Assembly: GCA_016931315.1 (NCBI GenBank)
Contig: JAFGFB010000003.1
Coordinates: forward strand, 1 to 34,924
Direction of reading: 5' to 3'
Source: Anaerolineae bacterium
GTDB taxonomy: Bacteria > Chloroflexota > Anaerolineae > B4-G1 > SLSP01
Length of the DNA: 34,924 bases
The position numbers were made by a program, and so were the translations under genes. Every line of letters begins with the position of its first letter. The first letter of the stretch is position 1. Below are positions 1-9,014 of the stretch, one piece after another. The notes beneath the pieces are model-generated. The model was not told the origin of the DNA. It did not search any database and saw nothing but the letters and a program-made list of their open reading frames with translations.

Positions 1-543
1 AAAGACCTGACCACATCATCAACATGCACCAGGGCTACCCGGTTTGCTGGATCGGATATGGTGATCGGCAAATCGTGCGCAATATTGTGGCAGAAAGTCG
101 CCACAACGGAGTTGTAATTGGGCCGGCACCACTTACCAAAAACGTTCTTCAACCGGTAAATGATGACCGGCGCCTGCGCTTCTTCAGCATAACGGCCAAC
201 CGTCTCCTCAGCCTGTAATTTGCTTCGACCGTAGGGATTATCACGCTCTGCCTGAATCGAAGAAGAGAGCACCAAAGGCACCGCACGTCCGCCCGCTTTC
301 AGTATTTCGCAGACCTGCGCGGTAAATGTCACATTGCCAGTCGTGAATTCCTCCACGGATTCAGGCCGGTTAACGCCAGCAAGGTGGAAGACAATGTCAG
401 CTTCTGCCAGCGCCGCTTCCAATTTCTGAAGCGGTTGTTCGAGATCAAAGCCAAACACCTGCACATCCTCGCGCGGTGCCAACTGCGCCACCAAATTCCT
501 GCCAATAAAACCGCGTGCTCCGGTAATCACAACTTTAACCATG
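1..543 (-). CDS. capF: CapF/WbjC-like bifunctional UDP-sugar reductase, partial
   Basis: The gene starts at an ATG at 543, with GGAG seven bases upstream, and runs off the left edge, so only the N-terminal 181 residues are visible. They begin with a Rossmann glycine motif (GARGFIG, residues 8-14), contain an NPYGRSK stretch with the Tyr-x3-Lys pair, and carry the NVFGKWCRPNYNSVVATFC block typical of CapF. In Staphylococcus aureus CapF, an SDR domain plus a C-terminal cupin domain epimerises and reduces the CapE product to UDP-6-deoxy-L-talose-HexNAc, on the way to UDP-L-FucNAc. The cupin part would lie outside the window. The gene follows the CapE-like gene by 86 bases on the same strand, which supports the assignment. 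CapG, the 2-epimerase, would be expected further left (inference). Confidence 0.88.
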
Positions 544-629
544 GCTTTCTCCAATCCGCACCCAAGAGATATCGAAAATACAGAGGCCATCGCAGAAGAC
601 ACTTTGTATGCCCCTATTCTCGAGATGCT

Positions 630-1637
630 TCATTCTAGAGCAGCTCGCACCTCTGGCAATTTCAGCAACATCTCCACCATCTCGTCCTCATCCAACCTTC
701 GGGTGTTGTCAGAATTATAATCGCCATCCAACAACGGCTCGCGCCCCTCAGTAAAATAGAGATTATAATTCAAATCGCGATTATCTGCCGGTACGCGATA
801 ATAATCCCCCAAATCCTCGGCGCGCAGCATCTCCTCACTGGTCAGCAACGTTTCGTATTTCTTTTCACCGTGCCGGGTACCGATGACACGGATAGGATTA
901 TCGGCCTCGAAAATCCGTTTGAGCGCGTCTGCCAAAGTCTCTATCGTCGCGGCTGGCGCCTTCTGCACAAAAAGGTCGCCCGAGACCCCATGCTCAAAAG
1001 CATAGAGTACCAAATCTACAGCATCGGTAATGCTCATCATAAAGCGTGTCATGGTTGCATCAGTCACCGTGAGCGGCTTGCCCGTCTTGATTTGCTCGAT
1101 GAAGAGCGGGATGACCGAACCGCGCGAAGCCATGACATTACCGTAACGCGTAATGGTAATAATGCAGTCGCGTTCCACGGCAATACGCGATTTTGCAATG
1201 GCCAGTTTTTCCATCATCGCTTTGGAAATCCCCATCGCATTAATGGGATAGGCAGCCTTATCGGTGCTAAGCACCACCACCCGCTGCACACCCGAGGCAA
1301 CTGCCGCGTTCATCACATTCTCAGTACCCACAGCATTGGTGAGCAGCGCCTCCATGGGGTAAAACTCACATGAAGGCACCTGCTTGAGCGCCGCTGCATG
1401 AAACACAAAATCTACCCCGGTCATCGCATCTCGCAGGCTTTCGGGCCGCCGCACGTCGCCGATATAGAACTTTAGCTTGGGATTATTGTAAGCCAGCCGC
1501 ATATCATGCTGCTTCTTCTCATCCCGCGAGAAGACGCGAATTTCCTGAACATCGGTATCCAGGTAGCGATCCAGTACGGCATTGCCAAAGGTGCCGGTGC
1601 CACCGGTAATAAGCAAAACCCGACCATTAAACTTCAT
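630..1637 (-). CDS. capE: CapE/WbjB-like UDP-GlcNAc 4,6-dehydratase (5-inverting)
   Basis: This is a 335-residue extended SDR enzyme with a TGGTGTFG nucleotide-binding loop at residues 11-18. The active-site stretch STDKAAYPINAMGISK (124-139) has Met135 where FlaA1-type dehydratases have the catalytic Tyr. That Met, with Ser124 and Lys139, is characteristic of the CapE/WbjB branch. The family converts UDP-GlcNAc to UDP-2-acetamido-2,6-dideoxy-L-arabino-hexos-4-ulose in the cytoplasm, the first step to UDP-L-FucNAc and related sugars. The ATG at 1637 is preceded by an AAAGGA ribosome site about eight bases away. It follows the upstream glycosyltransferase by only 13 bases and precedes the CapF-like gene, so the three are probably co-transcribed. 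The length is normal for the family. Confidence 0.93.
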   Translation of the reverse strand: MKFNGRVLLITGGTGTFGNAVLDRYLDTDVQEIRVFSRDEKKQHDMRLAYNNPKLKFYIGDVRRPESLRDAMTGVDFVFHAAALKQVPSCEFYPMEALLTNAVGTENVMNAAVASGVQRVVVLSTDKAAYPINAMGISKAMMEKLAIAKSRIAVERDCIITITRYGNVMASRGSVIPLFIEQIKTGKPLTVTDATMTRFMMSITDAVDLVLYAFEHGVSGDLFVQKAPAATIETLADALKRIFEADNPIRVIGTRHGEKKYETLLTSEEMLRAEDLGDYYRVPADNRDLNYNLYFTEGREPLLDGDYNSDNTRRLDEDEMVEMLLKLPEVRAALE

Positions 1638-1650
1638 CTCAAATCCTTTC

Positions 1651-2799
1651 TCAGTTGCATTTCGCCGCAGTTAAAAATAGCGTACGATTGGCTTCAATCA
1701 CAGCAGGATCATTCGCCGCAGTTTCGCCAAAACGACGCGCATGATCAGCATACTCCCTGAAAGCAGCGTCATCCATTTGGAGCATGTTCTCGAGAATAGT
1801 TATGAATCGTTCTGGTTGTGAAAGCGGAACAATCCATCCAGCCTTTTGCTCTTCCAAACCTCTCCAGGGGGTTGTATCACTAATCAATACCGGGCACCCC
1901 GCGCGCAGCGCCTCGGAAATCACATGCCCAAAATTCTCCCCACGCGTCGGAAACAAGAACAAGTGATAATTGCCAAACGTATCCATAACCTGCTCAGGCA
2001 TAATCTCCCCCCTGTAGGTAACCTCAATAGAGGGTGGCATCTGCGCGATGATGGATTGGCATTCCTTCCAGTAAGCCAAATCTTCAAGCGGTCCATAGAT
2101 ATCAAAAATGACACGACCTGTTAAGCCGGACAAAAGCCTCAATGCATAATCAAGATTCTTCTTGCGAGAAACCCGCGAGAGAAAAACTAACTTAAGAGCG
2201 CCAACATCTTTGAACACAATATCAGAGTTCCTTTTACGCACTGGCACCAAATCCTGGGCCACCACAACTATAGGGTTCTTGCCTTGCATGGCATGCGCAA
2301 TATCCTCGCGTTCATATGCGCTGGAAGCCTGCCAGACAATGTCTTGGTAGAAATTCAGTACTTTTGTCAGCGCCAGATAAAGCTTCTTCTTGTACTTCTT
2401 GAGCCCTAAAGCTCCTGGCGAGAATTCGCCCCTCGGCGCCAGGACGATCGGTTTCGATGGTATCAGCTTCAGCCACCGGAGCGCAAGGGTCCTAATGGTC
2501 AGGCGAGAAAAACAGCTGTTCAGATAAATGACATCGAAATCCAAAGCATTGAGCCGCCGCTTCCAGCACGCCCACCGCCTCTCGGTCGAACGCAGATATA
2601 ACACCTGCGCTTTACCCACCCGCTGCCACACGCCGGGTTGAATGCTCGAATAGGGTGGTCCGGATAAATCACGGTCCGAAGTCAGAACCAGGAACTCAAA
2701 TTCATCTCCCAAAGCATCAGTGACGCTGGCAAGCGTGCGGATCGGCCCCCCCGCTTTGTATCCAGGGAGATAGTGATTCGTAACGACTAAAATTCTCAT
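1651..2799 (-). CDS. GT4-family glycosyltransferase
   Basis: I chose the ATG at 2799, which gives 382 residues and the usual GT4 opening (MRILVVTNHYLPGYKAGGPI: a beta strand, then a Gly-rich loop). The reading frame stays open for 29 more codons upstream, but they show no family features. The C-terminal Rossmann half has the retaining-transferase motif: Glu in the TRGENFGH segment, seven residues, then Glu in ISEAL, followed by a GCPVLISD segment. GT-B enzymes of this type add a sugar from a nucleotide-sugar donor to a lipid-linked acceptor at the inner membrane face. It lies between the flippase gene and capE, which points to exopolysaccharide repeat-unit assembly. The donor and acceptor cannot be read from the sequence. 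Confidence 0.9.
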   Translation of the reverse strand: MRILVVTNHYLPGYKAGGPIRTLASVTDALGDEFEFLVLTSDRDLSGPPYSSIQPGVWQRVGKAQVLYLRSTERRWACWKRRLNALDFDVIYLNSCFSRLTIRTLALRWLKLIPSKPIVLAPRGEFSPGALGLKKYKKKLYLALTKVLNFYQDIVWQASSAYEREDIAHAMQGKNPIVVVAQDLVPVRKRNSDIVFKDVGALKLVFLSRVSRKKNLDYALRLLSGLTGRVIFDIYGPLEDLAYWKECQSIIAQMPPSIEVTYRGEIMPEQVMDTFGNYHLFLFPTRGENFGHVISEALRAGCPVLISDTTPWRGLEEQKAGWIVPLSQPERFITILENMLQMDDAAFREYADHARRFGETAANDPAVIEANRTLFLTAAKCN

Positions 2800-2898
2800 G
2801 TTGCGCCGCACTACCTGAAATGAGCATCTAGTCAAAGCAGATGCATTACACGCAATCTCGTTTTTGTAAGCAGCAAAGGTTTTCACACAAATATGGAA

Positions 2899-4236
2899 TC
2901 ACTCCCGAGATTTGGGAATGGGTCGTGATAGTCGCTTTGGAAATCTCCCGACGAGATATTGATACAGTTCGCGAACATCTTTGGAAGTTGGAACAAATGC
3001 CACTGCAAACGACAATCCAGTCTCACGCTTGAGCAGCACCACAAAGACGAAAAAGACAAAGGTATAGCTAGCTATTGAAGCAAGAGCCGCTCCAAGAAGC
3101 CCGTAACGCGGCAACAATAAGAACAGAAGCAAAATAGTGCTGATTAATCCTGTAATTTGTGCCACCATAGGCCATTTAGGTTTGCCCAAACCGCGAAAAG
3201 ACTCCTCAAGAATATCATTCAAATTCGAAATAAAACCAGCCACCACCAACACCATCGCTGCGGCAATAGAAGCCTTGAAAGCATTACCATAGACCGCTGG
3301 AATAACTACAGGTGCCCCAACGACGAACACGGAAATCAAGAGCGATCCCACCAATACACTCCGACGCAGAATCTTCTGCAAAAGATCACTTTGTGCCTGT
3401 TCATGATGCAATGCAGCCAAATGTGGAAACGCAGTTTGAGCAAAGGCATTCATGACAGGAGACAGTAAGCTTCCCCAGGCAACAGCAACCACGTAATATC
3501 CCAGTGTCTCCGATGGCAAAAAAGCCGCCATCAACAATTGATCAATGCGCAGATTTAACTCTCGGGGAACACTGCTCAGCATTGATGGGAGACCATAACG
3601 GAAGAGAGATGGAGTCAGACTGAGGTCAGGCTTATATGATCCTCGAACGGTCAAAAACATTGCAATCATCCAGGTAATGTTGTGAATCAATATTGCTACC
3701 AGATATCCATACGCAACAAACAGCGAACTGATTTGCCCAGAAAAAAAACCAATCACAAAAACCATGAGCCACAAAACGGAGAATTGGACACGTATTCCAT
3801 TCCAAACGGCCATTCGCCCAAGACCACGCAACATGAAATATGGAAGTCCGCCAGCAAAATGGATAAAAACACGGAGAAGAAAAATACGAGCGCCCTGAAT
3901 CACATACGTGTCTTGAGAGGATAACAACTCTGGTGCCAGAGCATACATGAGTATATAAACTGGAAAAGCCAACAAAAGAAGCATGATCTGGGCAGTTGAG
4001 AAGGTAATATTCGCCCGTTTGGGGTCTTTCCCTGCATAGTAAGCCGCTGCGGTCGGAATTCCAAATGTACCAAAAGTCAATGTGAACATTGCTAAATTCT
4101 GCATCGCTGCTAGTTCTCCACGACCCTGCGGACCCAAGAGACGAGCGGCAATAACAGACGTCACCATATTGAATCCAAAGGACACAAGATTAGCGATTGC
4201 TGTCCCTTCAACGCCACTTAACCGAAAACTCTTCAT
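2899..4236 (-). CDS. Wzx-type polysaccharide flippase (MOP superfamily)
   Basis: This is a 445-residue, strongly hydrophobic protein with about a dozen predicted membrane segments and short basic loops. It begins with the typical flippase N-terminus (Ala/Asn/Phe-rich first helix, then RLLGPQGRGELA around residues 33-44). Members of this family move undecaprenyl-linked oligosaccharide repeat units across the cytoplasmic membrane. It sits between two glycosyltransferase genes in a locus that also has a polymerase, consistent with a Wzx/Wzy-dependent pathway. No clear Shine-Dalgarno sequence lies before the ATG at 4236; the upstream sequence is CT-rich. Either translation is weak or leaderless, or the start differs. 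The gene is visibly more AT-rich than the genes right of about 10 kb. Confidence 0.9.
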   Translation of the reverse strand: MKSFRLSGVEGTAIANLVSFGFNMVTSVIAARLLGPQGRGELAAMQNLAMFTLTFGTFGIPTAAAYYAGKDPKRANITFSTAQIMLLLLAFPVYILMYALAPELLSSQDTYVIQGARIFLLRVFIHFAGGLPYFMLRGLGRMAVWNGIRVQFSVLWLMVFVIGFFSGQISSLFVAYGYLVAILIHNITWMIAMFLTVRGSYKPDLSLTPSLFRYGLPSMLSSVPRELNLRIDQLLMAAFLPSETLGYYVVAVAWGSLLSPVMNAFAQTAFPHLAALHHEQAQSDLLQKILRRSVLVGSLLISVFVVGAPVVIPAVYGNAFKASIAAAMVLVVAGFISNLNDILEESFRGLGKPKWPMVAQITGLISTILLLFLLLPRYGLLGAALASIASYTFVFFVFVVLLKRETGLSFAVAFVPTSKDVRELYQYLVGRFPKRLSRPIPKSRE

Positions 4237-4366
4237 AGAGAGAACATGATACCTTGATTTTAGTAATGTGCAATGCTAGTTGCGCCTGGAACATGTGACC
4301 AGACACCACTTTATGGTTTCTGTAGGCCAGTTATCAGTAGCGATCATCGGCATTATTCTGTGCCGA

Positions 4367-5674
4367 TCAAAATGAACCCTCTTCACAAAGACTCGGATCA
4401 CGCAATACCGCTTTACAGATAAATTCTAGTACTTTGCGGGCTTGAGCATCCCAAGTCTTGTTGTCAGTCACATAGGCACGAGCGGCATCGCCCATGCGAG
4501 ATCTTTCTTGTATGGGCAAAGCACTCACCTTCTCCAGCAGATCAGCCAACCCCTGCGGTGTCTCATCCTTACAAAGATAACAGATACTTCCGTACTCCTC
4601 TTCAGTGTGACCAGTACAGGTACTTATAACGGGCGTGCCCGACGAAAAGTACTCCAACAACTTCGAAGGATAGAAGTAATCCGTATGTATTGACTGCGTC
4701 AATCGCATATTAATCAGTACATCCGCAGAATTGTAGAGGTCCAATACTTGCTCGAATGAGATATATCCCAGATATTCAATGCGGGAATCCATGGCTGCCG
4801 CCGTTTTTACCGCCTGCTCCAGAGTCCCTCCACCTGCAATACGAAGGCGAAAGCGCTCTCCCTTGAGCCTGGAAAACGCCTCTATCAGGACGAGCATGCC
4901 ATTAGCCTCATCCAAACTTCCAGCAAATGCGATGACGAATGACGCCAAATCCCCTGATCGTGTTTTGAAAGCCGCACCAGTTCTCTGCAATACTTCTGGT
5001 CTTATACCGCCATCTATCCGAAGGTAAGGGTGATCCGGAGCAAAATCACGCATAATGCGATCAGCCACAACAATGTGACCATCGAAACGTTGAATCAACC
5101 ATTTGTGCAGCCAGTAATCCAGACGATTGGCAAGTGTAGATGGTACAGTCTGACCCGGTACGTTAACATCATTAATGGCTACAACCGCTTTGGCGCCAAT
5201 CAGGCGCGCCCCCAGAAGTGTGAATAAACCCGGCGGCACACTCAGGTTGAATGTGTAGACTACACGGTGCGGCTTCCGCCTCACCCTCCAGCCCCAACGT
5301 AAAAGCTCCCCGAGCACACTAAAGCCAATGACAAATTGCTTCAACGGGGTTACATTCAAAAACCCAACAAGTTTGACAAGCAATGTTGGTGACAAATGGG
5401 TATGGGATTTTCGAACCCATAGTCGGGATGATCGCGGAAAGGAAGCTATAGGAGCTAACGAAATGATCACGGACGGAGGTAGTCCTGCACGCTCTAGCCC
5501 CAACAGCAATCCTTGTTGTGCGCGCTGCCCTGCCCGGCTGAATGCTGAGGTATGGAAGAGTGGCTGATCTGGCACGACACTGCCAACATACGCCAGCGCC
5601 ACCTTTGAATCTAGCGCAAGACCTGCATCCCTTTCATCGGGAAGCGTAGTCGTCCGAGTCAGATCATCCTTCAT
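4367..5674 (-). CDS. GT4-like glycosyltransferase
   Basis: The 435-residue protein has a GT-B architecture. The N-terminal half has a VVYTFNLSVPPG segment and a VVAINDVNVPGQ segment. The C-terminal donor-binding half has IAFAGSLDEANGMLVLIEAF, then RIAGGG, then the conserved YFYPSKLLEYFSSGTPVIST block. In that block Lys-Leu-Leu-Glu occupies the place of the second Glu of the usual E-x7-E motif. It would transfer a sugar during repeat-unit synthesis on the cytoplasmic side. Its first four bases overlap the end of the polymerase gene, so translation of the two is probably coupled. The first 20 or so residues are not conserved-looking, so a later start is possible. The substrate is unknown. Confidence 0.85.
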   Translation of the reverse strand: MKDDLTRTTTLPDERDAGLALDSKVALAYVGSVVPDQPLFHTSAFSRAGQRAQQGLLLGLERAGLPPSVIISLAPIASFPRSSRLWVRKSHTHLSPTLLVKLVGFLNVTPLKQFVIGFSVLGELLRWGWRVRRKPHRVVYTFNLSVPPGLFTLLGARLIGAKAVVAINDVNVPGQTVPSTLANRLDYWLHKWLIQRFDGHIVVADRIMRDFAPDHPYLRIDGGIRPEVLQRTGAAFKTRSGDLASFVIAFAGSLDEANGMLVLIEAFSRLKGERFRLRIAGGGTLEQAVKTAAAMDSRIEYLGYISFEQVLDLYNSADVLINMRLTQSIHTDYFYPSKLLEYFSSGTPVISTCTGHTEEEYGSICYLCKDETPQGLADLLEKVSALPIQERSRMGDAARAYVTDNKTWDAQARKVLEFICKAVLRDPSLCEEGSF

Positions 5675-7047
5675 TGTGGCATCCTCGCGCTAACCCGACG
5701 AATTATTGTTCGTGTCAACAACCACAATATGAGAGTGCTCCAAAAAGCCACCAAACCTTCTCCTCCTTGCAGCAACTGATTGTTGGCCGGGAAATAAAGC
5801 AGCATAATCAGGAATTGAGAAAACATCACTACAGCAAAAGGGTTGAGCCGATTAAGTGTATCTAGCCATGCCATTGCAAATAAATGCCCAATAAGAAACA
5901 TTAACAGAATCGTGCCAGGGAAAGATAAATCCGAGGCAAGCCATGGATAAATCGTTGACCAGTGACCGTACGCATCCCAACCATACTTTTGCAGCCTTAC
6001 AGGATAAGGTAAGTCCAGGATCTCCGGCATGCCGACAATGCGAGCAGCTTGACGAAAGAGAAACTGTGAATTTCCGACCCCAAACATGGGCACAAAGGGC
6101 TCATCCAAAGCGAGATAGAGCGCATAGTAACCTTGTGTTATATATGAGCTAAGACCCGCCACACCTACCTGTAACTCGGGTGGAAAGCTCCGCATCAAAA
6201 TATGGTTCTCATCCGCGTAGACTCCCAGAGTCGAGGAATAATATCTTCGAACAGAACTGCCCCGACTAAGCATAGTAGATGTAAAGAAAGAGAATATCAG
6301 AACAAAAGCTATAACGCCTAGAACAAGCACGCGGCCACCGGGGCGACGCCGTTGCAGCCGACGCCCCTTAGAAACCGAAGAGGCAAAGAGCAACCAAACA
6401 GCAATGAACAGAAACCGGGCGACTCCGGCATTTGTCCCAATAGACACAGAAAGTACCAGATCCCCCAGAGCTACAACGAGTGCGAGCCTCCGCAAAAAAG
6501 GTCGCAGCTGCCCCCAATAGAATACTGTTAAAGGCAATAACACGATTGTAAATGGGGCCAGGAATATCCGCATGTACATAACAACTGGGACGCCCTCTTG
6601 CCTCAGGGCTTGTGATCTGAAATAGGCAATGCCCAAATTCCCCAGCGCGCCACGAATATCGGGAAAGTAACTCCCTGTCGTCAGTTTTGAAGTAGGGAAG
6701 AACAGCAGAGCACTGATCACAGAGGAAATGACAACCAGGTGACCTACCGACCAACGGCCATAATATCCACCAGGCTTTCGATTTGCCGCAGTAAGGTACC
6801 CAATTAATAAAGCAACATGAGTGCAAAAGAGATAAAAATACAGTTTTGCGCCGTTTTGCACCGGATAAGGCCAGGGCCCAAAAGCAAACAGCAGAACGGT
6901 TAAACTCAAATAGGTTAAGAAGAAAACGATGGGAAACAACCGTAAGCTCGCAGACCACTTATAGGCACGAACCCGCTCAATATCGGGAAGAGCGACTTCC
7001 ATAACCGGCCCTTGTTCAACATCATCAAGCTTGTGAACTAACCCCAT
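5671..7047 (-). CDS. Wzy-like O-antigen/exopolysaccharide polymerase
   Basis: This is a 458-residue polytopic membrane protein with roughly ten hydrophobic segments, starting near residue 36 after a soluble N-terminus. A long extracytoplasmic region at about residues 265-385 carries a SRGSS segment and a YGHWSTIYPWLA segment. This layout matches O-antigen polymerase-like proteins, which join repeat units on the outer face of the membrane. Sequence identity in this family is low, so the call rests on topology and neighbours: flippase, two glycosyltransferases, CapE and CapF. The gene is coupled at both ends. Its start overlaps the upstream TPR gene stop by one base (TAATG), and its stop overlaps the next glycosyltransferase by four bases. 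Confidence 0.82.
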   Translation of the reverse strand: MGLVHKLDDVEQGPVMEVALPDIERVRAYKWSASLRLFPIVFFLTYLSLTVLLFAFGPWPYPVQNGAKLYFYLFCTHVALLIGYLTAANRKPGGYYGRWSVGHLVVISSVISALLFFPTSKLTTGSYFPDIRGALGNLGIAYFRSQALRQEGVPVVMYMRIFLAPFTIVLLPLTVFYWGQLRPFLRRLALVVALGDLVLSVSIGTNAGVARFLFIAVWLLFASSVSKGRRLQRRRPGGRVLVLGVIAFVLIFSFFTSTMLSRGSSVRRYYSSTLGVYADENHILMRSFPPELQVGVAGLSSYITQGYYALYLALDEPFVPMFGVGNSQFLFRQAARIVGMPEILDLPYPVRLQKYGWDAYGHWSTIYPWLASDLSFPGTILLMFLIGHLFAMAWLDTLNRLNPFAVVMFSQFLIMLLYFPANNQLLQGGEGLVAFWSTLILWLLTRTIIRRVSARMPQ

Positions 7048-8933
7048 TATCGTCCTCGACCAGGTAGCATTTTTTGCCTGTCTGAATCTTCGCCAAGTAT
7101 AACAGGCCTGATCTCCAAAGCATCAATCCACAACTGACCTCGTCCCCAGTTGCGAATCAGCGGTGTAAGAGGTGTCGAGATTGAAGCGCCATCAATCAGT
7201 ATGTGTTTAACGAACCACTGACGATTGGAATCCTTAACACCCGCATACGCAAGTCGTGTTCCACCCACCACGGTGTTTTCACCCAGGAATACCAGATCCA
7301 TATTATCTGGATCCTGAGAAGCATAGCGGAGCGAAATAAGATATCTCTCATCACCATAGGGATGGGCCGTCCCAATATACTCCGCATATGTCCGTGCTTG
7401 CTCCGGCACAACATGTTCCCAAAGGGCAATGATGCGAGCCACACCCATCCCGAATATCAAATCGTCTTCACCGGCAGCATAGTATCCGCAATTCCGATTC
7501 TGCCCTTGATAAATGCCCAACGCCCATCCTTCTGGATTCTGGTCGCGCCATTTTTCAAAGCCCGCGTTTGTCACTAAATCAGGTCCTAAGCGGACAGTAT
7601 CTACCGGCACACCCAGTTGATTTGCGACAAAGAGTCGTCCATCGGTATGCATCCGCAATTCTTCACGCCAAAGCCCCAGCTCATAGCATCCAGTGTCCTC
7701 ACATAACTGCGTAAGCTTCATTAAAGCGAATACATCGTTCGGTGCCAGTGCATGATACTGAGAATACCATTCGAACGCCGCGGTATCACATGCCGAATCA
7801 TTCTCTTTGCAGCGGGCCTCACTCACTAATCCCAACCGCAAATAAGCCGTAGCATAACCCGGATCTATGCTCAGTGCTTGCAAATATGCCTGCTCTGCCC
7901 TGGCCCAATCTCCATGACGATGGAAGGCTTCACCCAGGTAGAAAGGCCATTCCGGTTCAGAAGGATAGAGCCGTGCCAATTCCTGCAGCAGATCCTGCAC
8001 GCTCAACAGAGAGCCATGACGCCAGACCAAATACGAAACAAGAGTACTGAGCTGATCGCGATCCCAAACTCCATCAGCACGCAAAGCAGGCATAACTTCC
8101 ATTGCATAATCCAACAACCGCATATCTGTTGGATTCACCGCTTCAAACGGATAGTGGATCAAAGCCTCACGATATCCAGCAGTCGTTTGGTCATCACTCT
8201 TCTGAGTGAGTCTCCACAGGTGATAGTTGACATATAAATCTTCCGGGCGCAACGTCGCTGCACACTTTAGCACGCTGTAATTTTTCTGCTCAGTCCCAAC
8301 TATCGAATTAAGGTCCATATAAGCCAGTGCCACCGTATCACTAATGGTACGGGTCACTAATGGCAAGGGGGCTGACTCATAAACCGTCACTACATTCGCG
8401 GCGGCGTGAATCTTGTCGAATGAGGTTAATAAATCCATGTACAACAAAGGGTTTCGTTGCGCTCTATCTGTCCACTTCTCAAGTACCTCAGTAGCACGAT
8501 CGGCACTCCCGGAAGCCAGCGCGACTCGCCCCAAGGACCAAGATGCAGTAAAGGATCCCTGTGAAAGAACAACGGCACGCTCCAGCACATCTGCAATATG
8601 AATAATTCGGGAGTCACCCTCAAACAATCCATAGAATGGATAGATGTCAGGTACCCGAGGCTCCTGCTCCACCAACATGTTCCGAAAATCCAACATGGCA
8701 AAATTCACATGAAACATGCTTGCAAGCGCAAGAGCTTTCATTCCTACCAGCAGAAGCAGCACAACAGTTAATCCGCGTAGGTGTCTTCTACAAGCCTCAA
8801 AGAGTGATTTCGCTTGCAATAAGGACAGCACTATTACCTCGACACAGTAAATAAAATAGGCGGAACCGTGGTTAGTCTCTACCAAAACACATCTTCGATG
8901 AGAAAGACTAATCCCCGCGTCCATATCTACCAT
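7047..8933 (-). CDS. Membrane-anchored TPR protein with C-terminal beta-rich (CBM-like) domain
   Basis: The open frame gives 628 residues. One hydrophobic segment lies at about 54-75 (LTVVLLLLVGMKALALASMF). A long alpha-helical region follows, with at least one clear TPR pair around 330-375 (EPEWPFYLGEAFHRHGDWAR, then ALSIDPGYATAYLRLGLV). From about residue 460 a domain begins with LVTNAGFEKWRDQNPEGW, which resembles galactose-binding or carbohydrate-binding jelly-roll modules that follow an N-x-GFE opening. The ATG at 8933 lacks a ribosome site and lies next to a terminator-like T-tract. A GTG at 8831, preceded by GAGGT five bases upstream, gives a more normal signal-anchor N-terminus and may be the true start. 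It is coupled to the polymerase gene, so it may organise polymer assembly or export. No enzymatic function is recognised. Confidence 0.75.
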   Translation of the reverse strand: MVDMDAGISLSHRRCVLVETNHGSAYFIYCVEVIVLSLLQAKSLFEACRRHLRGLTVVLLLLVGMKALALASMFHVNFAMLDFRNMLVEQEPRVPDIYPFYGLFEGDSRIIHIADVLERAVVLSQGSFTASWSLGRVALASGSADRATEVLEKWTDRAQRNPLLYMDLLTSFDKIHAAANVVTVYESAPLPLVTRTISDTVALAYMDLNSIVGTEQKNYSVLKCAATLRPEDLYVNYHLWRLTQKSDDQTTAGYREALIHYPFEAVNPTDMRLLDYAMEVMPALRADGVWDRDQLSTLVSYLVWRHGSLLSVQDLLQELARLYPSEPEWPFYLGEAFHRHGDWARAEQAYLQALSIDPGYATAYLRLGLVSEARCKENDSACDTAAFEWYSQYHALAPNDVFALMKLTQLCEDTGCYELGLWREELRMHTDGRLFVANQLGVPVDTVRLGPDLVTNAGFEKWRDQNPEGWALGIYQGQNRNCGYYAAGEDDLIFGMGVARIIALWEHVVPEQARTYAEYIGTAHPYGDERYLISLRYASQDPDNMDLVFLGENTVVGGTRLAYAGVKDSNRQWFVKHILIDGASISTPLTPLIRNWGRGQLWIDALEIRPVILGEDSDRQKMLPGRGR

Positions 8934-8936
8934 GTG

Positions 8937-8981
8937 ACAAAGAAAGCGCTCTCGATTTCTTTAGTTGAAATCGTTGAGCGC
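8937..8981 (-). terminator. Candidate rho-independent terminator after the Ser/Thr kinase gene
   Basis: A two-part hairpin is visible. GCGCT (8946-8950) pairs with AGCGC (8977-8981). Inside it CGATTTC (8953-8959) pairs with GAAATCG (8967-8973) around a seven-base loop, with a small 2x3 internal bulge. On the minus strand the stem is followed by TTTCTTTG. It lies 34 bases after the kinase stop codon, so the kinase and the polysaccharide genes are probably separate transcripts. Confidence 0.6.
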
Positions 8982-9014
8982 AATCCTGGCACCAAGACAA
9001 CTACCTAGCAGGAA

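Noticed and set aside
4246-4267. Promoter-like TTGCAC and TATCAT upstream of the flippase gene
   Set aside because: The -35 is weak and the start of transcription would fall almost on the ATG; not strong enough to list.
4346-4367. Inverted repeat ATCGGCA/TGCCGAT at the start of the gap between the GT4 and flippase genes
   Set aside because: Only seven pairs, an eight-base loop and no T-tract on the minus strand, so not called as a terminator.
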